Assembly (NCBI GenBank): GCA_002361875.1
Contig: DERX01000021.1
Coordinates: 1-7,111, forward strand
Source: Ruminococcaceae bacterium UBA3329
Lineage (GTDB): Bacteria > Bacillota > Clostridia > Oscillospirales > Acutalibacteraceae
Length of the DNA stretch: 7,111 bases
Direction of reading: 5' to 3'
The translations under genes were made by a program, and so were the position numbers. Below, piece after piece: positions 1-5,748 of the stretch (its first letter is position 1; every line of letters begins with the position of its first letter). Below the pieces are notes generated by a model that searched no databases, was not told the origin of the DNA, and worked only from the letters and a program-made list of their open reading frames with translations.

Positions 1-13
1 TATAAAAAATATA

Positions 14-42
14 TTGTTATTTTGTACTCGTTGTTGTAAAAT
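14..42 (+). promoter_or_regulatory. Putative sigma-A type promoter for the LCP gene
   Basis: A -35-like TTGTTA (14-19) is followed after exactly 17 bases by a -10-like TAAAAT (37-42). This predicts a transcript start near 49 and a leader of about 30 bases before the LCP start codon. The region is very AT-rich, so chance matches are easy and the call is moderate. An 8-base inverted repeat, GTTATTTT (16-23) and AAAATAAC (38-45), overlaps both boxes and could be an operator. Confidence 0.45.
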
Positions 43-64
43 AACGATGTATATATTTTTTTGT

Positions 65-70
65 AAAGGA
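65..70 (+). promoter_or_regulatory. Ribosome binding site that decides the LCP start
   Basis: AAAGGA at 65-70 is the only Shine-Dalgarno-like sequence ahead of the LCP gene. It overlaps the first in-frame ATG (70-72), so it cannot serve that codon. It sits 8 bases before the second in-frame ATG (79-81), a normal spacing. This favours the start at 79. Confidence 0.65.
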
Positions 71-78
71 TGAAAAAA

Positions 79-1329
79 ATGGCTAATAACAGAAATGACG
101 ATTTTGAGGACATTTATTCAAAGACTCCCTCAAAACCAAAATTTGAAGTTAACCTTAATGACGACAACGTTCAGGAAATATCTTCTTTTTCCGACGATTT
201 CGGCTCCGAGCCGCAAATAAAATTTAACAGCTCTGCAGATAACAGACGGCGTCAGGAATATTCATTTGAAGACGCAGATGATGTTTACGAAGATTTTACT
301 TCCGAGGACCCCAATCAGAAAAAAAAGAAGAAAAAAAGAAAGCATCACCCCGTTCTTGCCGTAATATCAATTTTATTAGTGCTTGTGCTTATTGTTACGG
401 GAAGCGTCGGATATTACGCTTATTCAACGGTTAAAAAGCTTATCGGCAGTGTTACGGTGGACGAGCCGTTAAAGGACAACGCTTATATTTCCGATTCCGA
501 GCTTTATAAGGACAGCCAGCAAATAAATGTGTTGCTTGTCGGTTCGGACGCAAGAGAAAAAGATGTAAATTCGCGTTCAGACACAATGATTCTTTTAACT
601 CTTGACTATAAAAACAAGCAGATAAAGCTGACTTCTTTCCTGCGTGACTCATATGTTACAATAGCACGCGAGAACTTGCGTAAAAACAAAATTAACGCAT
701 CGTATTTCTACGGCGGAATTCAGATGCTCATTGACACGATTGAGCTTAATTTCAAGGTCGAAATTCCCTATTATGCAATCGTCGACTTTGAAGTATTTGA
801 AAAAATCATTGACAAAGTCGGCGGAATTGACATTGAGGTTTCTGAAAAAGAGGCAAAATACTTAAACAGCCAGCACAAAATGACCGATGCAATCAAAAAA
901 CATTTCCCGGAAGAGATAAAAGAAGGTCAGAATCACTTTACGGGCGGTCAAGCTCTTTGGTATTCACGAATCCGCTATCTTGACTCGGATTTCGGAAGAA
1001 CCCGCCGCCAGAGAAAGGTTATTGAAGCAATCACAAGCAAGGTAACCTCTCAGGAGCCTAAAGAGATTTTAACTTTGGCTCAGGAAATTATGCCTATGAT
1101 TCGCACAAATATCCCTTCAGAGGATATACTTCAGTTCGGAATTAACGCTGTACGTGAAAAGGCTTACACTTTCCCATTTGTTCAGCATTCAATTCCAGCT
1201 GACAAAACATGGACTAACAAAATAATTTCTGGCGTAGGTGACAGCCTTGTGCTTGATTTTGATGAAAACATTGATTTGTTGCACACCTTCTTAAAAGAGC
1301 GTCAGCCTACTGACGAAGAAACTAAATAA
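79..1329 (+). CDS. LytR-CpsA-Psr (LCP) family cell-wall glycopolymer ligase
   Basis: LCP enzymes are membrane-anchored phosphotransferases that move lipid-linked glycopolymers (wall teichoic acid, capsule and similar) onto peptidoglycan outside the cell. Numbering is from the ATG at 79 (416 aa); an in-frame ATG at 70 would add three residues but has no usable ribosome site. Residues 1-80 form a polar, acidic tail with about twenty Asp/Glu, followed by a basic stretch (K81-K88 including one Arg) and one membrane helix at about 92-115, giving a cytoplasmic N-terminus. The LCP domain spans about 148-322. It shows the family's LLVGSD, RSDTMILL (D168), FLRD (R189, D190), KINASY, the DF..FE..ID.VGG block near 236-249, and a C-terminal ALWYSRIR...RTRRQR arginine motif (R297, R299, R307-R310). 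The extracellular tail after 330 is typical. The exact polymer substrate cannot be told. GH51 follows after 21 bases, so the two are probably co-transcribed. Confidence 0.93.
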   Translation: MANNRNDDFEDIYSKTPSKPKFEVNLNDDNVQEISSFSDDFGSEPQIKFNSSADNRRRQEYSFEDADDVYEDFTSEDPNQKKKKKKRKHHPVLAVISILLVLVLIVTGSVGYYAYSTVKKLIGSVTVDEPLKDNAYISDSELYKDSQQINVLLVGSDAREKDVNSRSDTMILLTLDYKNKQIKLTSFLRDSYVTIARENLRKNKINASYFYGGIQMLIDTIELNFKVEIPYYAIVDFEVFEKIIDKVGGIDIEVSEKEAKYLNSQHKMTDAIKKHFPEEIKEGQNHFTGGQALWYSRIRYLDSDFGRTRRQRKVIEAITSKVTSQEPKEILTLAQEIMPMIRTNIPSEDILQFGINAVREKAYTFPFVQHSIPADKTWTNKIISGVGDSLVLDFDENIDLLHTFLKERQPTDEETK

Positions 1330-1334
1330 CACCC

Positions 1335-1341
1335 GAGGGGG
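1335..1341 (+). promoter_or_regulatory. Ribosome binding site of the GH51 gene
   Basis: GAGGGGG lies 9 bases ahead of the ATG at 1351, inside the 21-base gap after the LCP stop. It supports 1351 over the internal ATG at 1366. No terminator or promoter is visible in this gap. Confidence 0.7.
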
Positions 1342-1350
1342 ATACTGCAA

Positions 1351-2850
1351 ATGAAAAAAGCAAAAATGACGCTTGTGTCAGAATTTAAAAATGCCAAAAT
1401 TGACGAAAGAATTTACGGTTCCTTCATTGAACATTTGGGAAGAGCCGTTTACGGCGGAATTTACGAGCCGGGTCACCCGTGCGCTGACGAGGACGGCTTC
1501 CGCACAGATGTTATTGAAGAAATTAAAAAACTCAATGTACCGATTGTCCGTTACCCCGGCGGCAACTTTGTTTCGGGATATAATTGGGAGGACGGTGTAG
1601 GCCCTGTTGAGCTTAGACCCAAAAAGCTTGAGCTTGCTTGGGGTGTTACCGAGCCTAACCTTTTCGGCACTAACGAATTTGCAAAATGGTGTAAAAAAGC
1701 AGACACGCAATGTATGATGGCAGTGAATTTGGGTATGCGCGGTCCTGAAGAGGCAAGAAATCTTGTCGAGTACTGCAACCATACATCAGGCTCTTATTGG
1801 AGCGACCTTCGCCGTTCTCACGGCTATGAAGCTCCTCATAACATCAAAACTTGGTGTTTGGGCAATGAAATGGACGGCCCGTGGCAAATCGGTCACAAAA
1901 CGGCAGTAGAATACGGCAGAACCGCTCTTGAAGCCTCAAAGGTTATGAAATGGACTGACCCGTCAATTGAAACTATTATGTGCGGCAGTTCAAATATGGG
2001 AATGAAAACCTTCGGCGAGTGGGAGGCAACCACTCTTGACATCGCTTACGATTCAGTAGACTATGTTTCCTTACATATTTACTTTGACAACAGACCGAAC
2101 GACACCGCCTCATTCCTGGCAAAGTCAATGGTAATGGACGATTTTATCAAGACAGTTGTCTGTATATGCGATTACATTAAGGGTAAAAAGCACTCCAAAA
2201 AGCAAATCAACCTTTCATTTGATGAATGGAACGTTTGGTATCATTCAAACGGTGCTCCCGTTGAAAGATGGTGCACAGCACCTCATCAGCTTGAGGATAT
2301 TTACAACTTTGAGGACGCACTTTTAATAGCTCTTCTTCTTATGACGCTTTTAAAGCACGCAGACAGAGTTAAAATTGCCTGCATAGCACAGCTTGTAAAT
2401 GTTATTGCCCCCATTATGACCGAAAACGGCGGAAAGGTTTGGGAGCAGACGATTTTCTATCCGTTTATGCACCTTTCAAATTACGGCAGAGGCTACACTC
2501 TTCACACAGAGATTGACAGCCCCAAGCACGATACAAAGGAATTTACCGATGTACCCGATGTTGAGTCGCTTGCAACTCTTTCGGAGGACGGGGAAAATCT
2601 CACGGTATTTGCCGTTAACAGAAATCTTGACGAGGATGTTATGTTAGATGTTTCTCTCCTTGATTTTGACGGCTTCCGAGTTATTGACGCTATTGAAATG
2701 AGCGGTTATGATGTAAAGGCTGAAAACGGAGTAAAGTCCTGCCCCGTTAAGCCCTTTAAGAAAGAAACACCCGTTATAGACGGCAAGGTTATGAGCGTTC
2801 CGTTAAAACCCCTTTCGTGGAATGTTATTAGACTTGAAAAAATAAAATAA
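1351..2850 (+). CDS. abfA: GH51 alpha-L-arabinofuranosidase
   Basis: This retaining glycoside hydrolase removes terminal alpha-L-arabinofuranosyl units from arabinan, arabinoxylan or arabinogalactan oligosaccharides and releases L-arabinose. The protein is 499 aa, the usual size for intracellular GH51 enzymes. It has an N-terminal (beta/alpha)8 catalytic barrel (to about 380) and a C-terminal beta-sandwich (about 390-499). Characteristic blocks are IYGSFIEHLGRAVYGGIY (E27), VRYPGGNF (N72), the acid/base in LGNEMDG (E173), SLHIYFDN (Y244) and the nucleophile in SFDEWNVWY (E292). These positions run two residues behind those known for Geobacillus stearothermophilus AbfA (E29, N74, E175, Y246, E294), so the active site is complete. 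No signal peptide is present, so it should act on imported oligosaccharides in the cytoplasm. It probably shares a transcript with the LCP gene. The last codons contain a promoter for the next gene. Family is certain; the natural substrate is not. Confidence 0.96.
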   Translation: MKKAKMTLVSEFKNAKIDERIYGSFIEHLGRAVYGGIYEPGHPCADEDGFRTDVIEEIKKLNVPIVRYPGGNFVSGYNWEDGVGPVELRPKKLELAWGVTEPNLFGTNEFAKWCKKADTQCMMAVNLGMRGPEEARNLVEYCNHTSGSYWSDLRRSHGYEAPHNIKTWCLGNEMDGPWQIGHKTAVEYGRTALEASKVMKWTDPSIETIMCGSSNMGMKTFGEWEATTLDIAYDSVDYVSLHIYFDNRPNDTASFLAKSMVMDDFIKTVVCICDYIKGKKHSKKQINLSFDEWNVWYHSNGAPVERWCTAPHQLEDIYNFEDALLIALLLMTLLKHADRVKIACIAQLVNVIAPIMTENGGKVWEQTIFYPFMHLSNYGRGYTLHTEIDSPKHDTKEFTDVPDVESLATLSEDGENLTVFAVNRNLDEDVMLDVSLLDFDGFRVIDAIEMSGYDVKAENGVKSCPVKPFKKETPVIDGKVMSVPLKPLSWNVIRLEKIK

Positions 2851-2862
2851 TTTATATATAAT
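2834..2862 (+). promoter_or_regulatory. Near-consensus internal promoter for the zinc-ribbon membrane protein
   Basis: TTGAAA (2834-2839, five of six consensus -35 bases), a 17-base spacer and a perfect TATAAT (2857-2862) form a strong sigma-A type promoter. It overlaps the 3' end of the GH51 coding region. The expected start is near 2869, giving a leader of about 24 bases before the ATG at 2893. A second TATAAT at 2862-2867 would need a 22-base spacer with this -35, so the first is preferred. Confidence 0.65.
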
Positions 2863-2892
2863 ATAATTAAACACTGTTGAAAGAGTGATGTT

Positions 2893-3675
2893 ATGGCTGT
2901 TAATTGTCCCGAATGCGGATACACATTAAAACTTTGGAATATTAAGGCGGAATGTCCTAAATGCGGAGTTAATATTCCGAATCACAAGTGGGAAGAACGT
3001 TTAGAAAAGGATGCAGATGTTGCCGAAGCCTCATTTGCAAGGCTTCATTACAGAACAAAGAACTTTAAATCGGCTGTTGTCGGCTCAAAGCTTCGCATTG
3101 TTCGTCTCGTAATGACCTTTGCTCCGCTTATTGCACTTGTTCTTCCTCTTTACACCTTTAAGATTTCACTTCCGTTTTATGAAGAAAAGCAAACCGTGTC
3201 GTTTCTTACATTCATTTTGAATTATCTTCTTAAAACCGATATCGGCTCGGTGATTACCCTTGCAGGCGGCGATGTTCTCGGCAAAGCGGCAACGCTTATG
3301 ATTACAGCTTGCGTTCTTATGCTCTTCTCCGTTGTCTGCGGTGTTCTTAATTTCTTTGTTCTGCTCCTTGCGGGTATGAACCTTCGGTATGTTTTGAACA
3401 TCATTCTCAATGCACTCAGCACCGTATCTTTCGGAGCGGCGGCAGTATTCTTCATTAAATTCACAAGCGAATGTGTTTCCCTTGGTGGCGGAATTATTAC
3501 AGGCGGCAGTGTCGGCTTTGGATTTATCGTAGGCTGTGTACTGTTCGCAGTCAACTTTGCATTAAATGTTATTGTAGGCAAATCCTTTAAAGAGCAAAAG
3601 AAAAATCAGCCTGACATTGACGGCTTTGTTGAAAACGAGCTTCGTGAGCTTCGCAAACCCAAAACCGCTGAATGA
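2893..3675 (+). CDS. Zinc-ribbon, four-helix membrane protein of unknown function
   Basis: I do not recognise a named family for this 260-aa protein. The N-terminus has a CPxCG pair repeated (C5, C8 and C21, C24), the pattern of a zinc-ribbon knuckle. A charged linker (about 30-68) follows, then about four hydrophobic helices: 70-88, 132-160, 168-190 and 207-229. The loop between helices 1 and 2 (90-130) is long. A charged, Lys/Glu-rich C-terminal tail begins at about 230. The layout suggests an integral membrane protein, probably with the zinc ribbon and the tail both in the cytoplasm given an even helix number and flanking basic residues (inferred). There is no catalytic motif. Similar ribbon-plus-helices proteins are common and mostly uncharacterised in Clostridia. 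A weak AAAGAG-type ribosome site (about 2880-2885) precedes the ATG. It lies 42 bases after GH51, has its own strong promoter and ends at a strong terminator, so it may be expressed independently. Confidence 0.85.
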   Translation: MAVNCPECGYTLKLWNIKAECPKCGVNIPNHKWEERLEKDADVAEASFARLHYRTKNFKSAVVGSKLRIVRLVMTFAPLIALVLPLYTFKISLPFYEEKQTVSFLTFILNYLLKTDIGSVITLAGGDVLGKAATLMITACVLMLFSVVCGVLNFFVLLLAGMNLRYVLNIILNALSTVSFGAAAVFFIKFTSECVSLGGGIITGGSVGFGFIVGCVLFAVNFALNVIVGKSFKEQKKNQPDIDGFVENELRELRKPKTAE

Positions 3676-3698
3676 TTATTTTAGAGTCTATATTACAA

Positions 3699-3734
3699 AA
3701 GAGCAGGTAAATTATTACCTGCTCTTCGTTTTTT
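3699..3734 (+). terminator. Intrinsic terminator of the plus-strand gene block
   Basis: A perfect 12-base stem (3699-3710 with 3715-3726; core GAGCAGGTAA / TTACCTGCTC) with a 4-base loop is followed by CG and six T (3729-3734). It lies 24 bases after the stop codon of the zinc-ribbon membrane protein and should end transcription of all three plus-strand genes. Confidence 0.92.
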
Positions 3735-3766
3735 GATAAACTATTGCGACGACAAAATAACAAAAA

Positions 3767-3930
3767 GTTTTCGCCCGCCTTTTTTCAAAAGGCGGTGGGG
3801 TGGAGGGGCAAAGCTCCACCTTGCAGTCCGCAGACTGCAAAATCTCTTTTGTTAAAAAAGCGCAGGAAGGGCTAAAAACAGTCCAGTGGACTGTTTTTAG
3901 GTGGAAAACCCTCGCCGGGGGTTTCCCATT
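3767..3930. repeat. Multi-hairpin palindromic element (likely dispersed intergenic repeat)
   Basis: About 160 non-coding bases contain consecutive hairpins. H1 pairs 3775-3783 with 3787-3795 (CCGCCTTTT / AAAAGGCGG, 9 bp, 3-base loop). H2 pairs 3799-3805 with 3814-3820 (GGTGGAG / CTCCACC). H3 pairs 3821-3828 with 3833-3840 (TTGCAGTC / GACTGCAA, 8 bp). H4 pairs 3872-3884 with 3888-3900 (CTAAAAACAGTCC / GGACTGTTTTTAG, 13 bp perfect, loop AGT). H5 is imperfect, with core AAACCC (3906-3911) against GGGTTT (3919-3924). It lies between convergent genes. The G-rich composition of 3791-3810 differs from the neighbouring intergenic DNA. It resembles REP/MITE-type intergenic elements of Clostridia, but this window has only one copy, so repeat status is inferred. 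A folded RNA or bidirectional terminator is also possible. Confidence 0.6.
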
Positions 3931-3989
3931 GATCTGCTGCTCTTGTGCATACTGCCGGATAACATATGCTTTTTCTTTTTTATCTAATT
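3931..3989. other. Remaining intergenic DNA after the GH127 stop
   Basis: Between the hairpin cluster and the GH127 stop codon I see only a T-rich tract on the plus strand (3970-3990) and a weak 5-base inverted repeat (GCATA 3947-3951, TATGC 3965-3969). No convincing minus-strand terminator directly follows GH127. The H5 and H4 hairpins at 3903-3924 and 3872-3900 are the next structures its transcript would meet. Confidence 0.4.
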
Positions 3990-4385
3990 TTATTCTATTT
4001 CAAAATAAACTCTGTATCTGCCGTGAACGATTTCGTAAAACGGGACAAGCGAATGTCCGTCAACCATAAATCTTAAATCGCCGCATCTTTTAACATCAGT
4101 GTTTTTAAGCGGCGCGCAATATATCTCCTCTTGCTCCGTCAAATCATTTTCCCCTGCTACGCGGTCGCTTTCGGGGCAATTTTCGTTCCCCATATCCTCG
4201 GCGAGCAGTATTTCACCGTATGTGAAATACACAAATTTACCGTCATCACTTTTCACATATTTTTCAATTTTTCTCGGCAGATAAATTTTAACTATATCCC
4301 CTGTTTTGAATGAATCCGATATTTTAACATACCCGTTTTCACTCTCACTGAACTTGTTTTCACCGTACTGAATCAAAATCCTCAC
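3990..4385 (-). pseudogene. C-terminal part of frameshifted GH127 (beta-sandwich region)
   Basis: This is the rest of the GH127 gene whose catalytic part lies at 4360-5685. The frame is open back to a spurious ATG at 4457, but the sequence upstream of about 4385 is an out-of-frame overlap with the catalytic part, so only about 125 residues are family-like. Recognisable parts are NGYVKISDSF.TGDIVKIYLP (normally part of the beta-sandwich), a YFTYGEILLA strand (equivalent to the family's 'yGPlvla'), and the C-terminal signature LVPFYEIVHGRYRVYF just before the stop. Such a tail ends normal DUF1680/GH127 proteins. The frame has no ribosome site of its own, so it is not expected to be made alone. 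The intact frame shows the shift is recent, a sequencing or assembly error, or bypassed by recoding. Confidence 0.82.
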
Positions 4386-5685
4386 ACCAACAAGGCTTTC
4401 TGAAATACACAGTACCGCCGAAATCTCTTGTAAATTCAAGGGATTTTTCATTTTCATTTACGCTTTGCAAACAGGCAGACGCATTTTCACATTCAAGTTT
4501 CGAATCAATATATAAATTGACATACAAATTTTCGCCATAGTTAAAAATCAACTTATTATATGTGAACGGGTTTTCAAGTCCCGAACCGAAACAGCACCAA
4601 AACGAATTTTCAGGCGTTGAATACACCTTAAAATTGCCTGGTTTCAGCCCCACAAAATATGTTTTCATTCCTGTTTCGTCCTGCGACGGCAAAATGTGAT
4701 TGTAGAGAGCATTTTCAATATAATCAAAGTATTTTCCGTCTTTGTTTTTCTGCCAAAGCATTTCCGACAGCGTAATCATATTATTTGTATTGCAGGTTTC
4801 ACAGGTGTTGGTTTTAAGAGGCAGCTCCCATTTTTCGCTGAAATGCTCCGCAACGCCGTGACCGCCTATGGCATATGAGCGCTTATTTACAACCGTATCA
4901 AAGAAAAATTTTGCCGCAGAATAAAGATAATCGTCACCGCCGTTTAAATAAACCTGCAATGCGCCGATTATTTTCGGAATTTGTGTGTTTGCGTGAAGTC
5001 CCGACAGCACATCTTTGCTCTTTGACAAAGGTATAAGCAAATTTTCTTCGCAGAAAAATTCTGATGCAATTTTGAATTTTTCATTGCCCGTGTGCCTGTA
5101 AAGCCGTGAGAGTACATCATTCATTCCGCCGTATTCACATTTAAGAAGCCTTAACCTTTGCCCCCTGTTCAATAAAGACGTTGTTCTGTAAACCCATTCG
5201 CCAAGTTTCTCGGCAACGGTAAGTGCGTCTTTTGTGCCTATATTTTCATAAATATCAATAAGTCCTCTGAAAATTTTGTGGAGAGAATAATAAGGCACCC
5301 ACCAGCCTGCAAGCTCAAATCCGCCCGCCGTAAATCCATCGGGATTTTTAAAAACCTTTTCAAAGCTCTCACCTTCGGGAAATCCTGCAATGTATCCGTT
5401 TTCACCCTGCAAATCTTTCAAGGTGTTCACGCAATATTCCGCTCTTTTTTTTGCCTCTGTGTCGCCGTTTGCAGAGTAAAGGAATGACAGCGCCGACATA
5501 TAATGCCCCAGCGTATGACCCGATATTCCCTTTGCCTCCCAGCCGCCGTAACGCTCGGCCTTCGGCTCTTTTCCCATAGCTTCAAAGCACGGCGCTAACA
5601 GCCTGTCGGGTGACAAATCCATAAGCATTTTTTGACCTGTAACAAAAAACTCAGCAAATTTTTTATCTGTAACCGTAACTTTCAT
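4360..5685 (-). CDS. GH127 (DUF1680) beta-L-arabinofuranosidase, catalytic part, truncated by a frameshift
   Basis: GH127 enzymes release beta-L-arabinofuranose, for example from Ara-beta-1,2-Ara chains of hydroxyproline-rich plant glycoproteins. The readable frame gives 441 aa covering the whole (alpha/alpha)6 barrel. Family blocks seen are YGGWE...GHTLGHYMSAL (46-66), WWVPYYSLHKI (128-138), EYGGMND (184-190), GLHANTQIPK (229-238), IGGHGVAEHF (273-282), CETCNTNNM (295-303), ALYNHILPSQD (326-336) and FWCCFGSG (362-369). By analogy with Bifidobacterium HypBA1 the zinc ligands are E296, C298, C364 and C365, with C364 the nucleophile and E280 the acid/base. There is no signal peptide, so it is cytoplasmic. 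A TGA at 4360-4362 ends this frame after PCWCEDF, where family members continue into a beta-sandwich; that part continues in another frame down to 3990. Restored length would be about 565 aa, within the family range. An AGGTG ribosome site lies 5 bases upstream of the ATG. Confidence 0.93.
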   Translation of the reverse strand: MKVTVTDKKFAEFFVTGQKMLMDLSPDRLLAPCFEAMGKEPKAERYGGWEAKGISGHTLGHYMSALSFLYSANGDTEAKKRAEYCVNTLKDLQGENGYIAGFPEGESFEKVFKNPDGFTAGGFELAGWWVPYYSLHKIFRGLIDIYENIGTKDALTVAEKLGEWVYRTTSLLNRGQRLRLLKCEYGGMNDVLSRLYRHTGNEKFKIASEFFCEENLLIPLSKSKDVLSGLHANTQIPKIIGALQVYLNGGDDYLYSAAKFFFDTVVNKRSYAIGGHGVAEHFSEKWELPLKTNTCETCNTNNMITLSEMLWQKNKDGKYFDYIENALYNHILPSQDETGMKTYFVGLKPGNFKVYSTPENSFWCCFGSGLENPFTYNKLIFNYGENLYVNLYIDSKLECENASACLQSVNENEKSLEFTRDFGGTVYFRKPCWCEDFDSVR

Positions 5686-5690
5686 TATAT

Positions 5691-5695
5691 CACCT
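5691..5695 (-). promoter_or_regulatory. Ribosome binding site of the GH127 gene
   Basis: On the minus strand AGGTG lies 5 bases before the ATG at 5685, supporting that start. I see no good -35/-10 pair in the 63-base gap to glyQS; a TATAAT-like string overlaps the start codon itself and is too close to serve. Expression may depend on read-through from glyQS. Confidence 0.6.
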
Positions 5696-5704
5696 GAAAT
5701 TTAC

Positions 5705-5729
5705 AAAACGGGGTGTCATCGACACCCCG
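5705..5729 (-). terminator. Terminator-like hairpin after glyQS
   Basis: A perfect 9-base GC-rich stem (5721-5729 with 5709-5717; CGGGGTGTC / GACACCCCG) with a 3-base loop is followed on the minus strand by TTTT (5708-5705), then GTAAATTT. It lies 19 bases after the glyQS stop and ends about 20 bases before the GH127 start. The short T tract suggests incomplete termination, which would let some transcripts reach GH127. Confidence 0.75.
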
Positions 5730-5748
5730 CAAATTTGTGAAACGGAAA

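Noticed and set aside
70..78. LCP start at the first ATG
   Set aside because: The ribosome site overlaps this codon; the ATG at 79 has proper spacing.
1378..1782. Minus-strand open frame of 134 codons opposite GH51
   Set aside because: It is antisense to the GH51 catalytic barrel and has no ribosome site or recognisable domain.
3222..3581. Minus-strand open frame of 119 codons opposite the zinc-ribbon membrane protein
   Set aside because: Its Pro/Thr-rich composition is the mirror of hydrophobic helix codons on the other strand; it is a shadow.
3767..3930. CRISPR-like repeats
   Set aside because: The stems differ in sequence and are not direct repeats with unique spacers, and no cas gene is present.
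3947..3981. Possible terminator: GCATA/TATGC with a following T tract
   Set aside because: The stem is only 5 bases with a 13-base loop, and no plus-strand gene lies between it and the strong terminator at 3699-3734.
3800..4069. Plus-strand open frame of 89 codons starting inside the hairpin cluster
   Set aside because: It translates the palindromic element and then runs antisense into the GH127 C-terminus; there is no convincing ribosome site and the composition is not protein-like.
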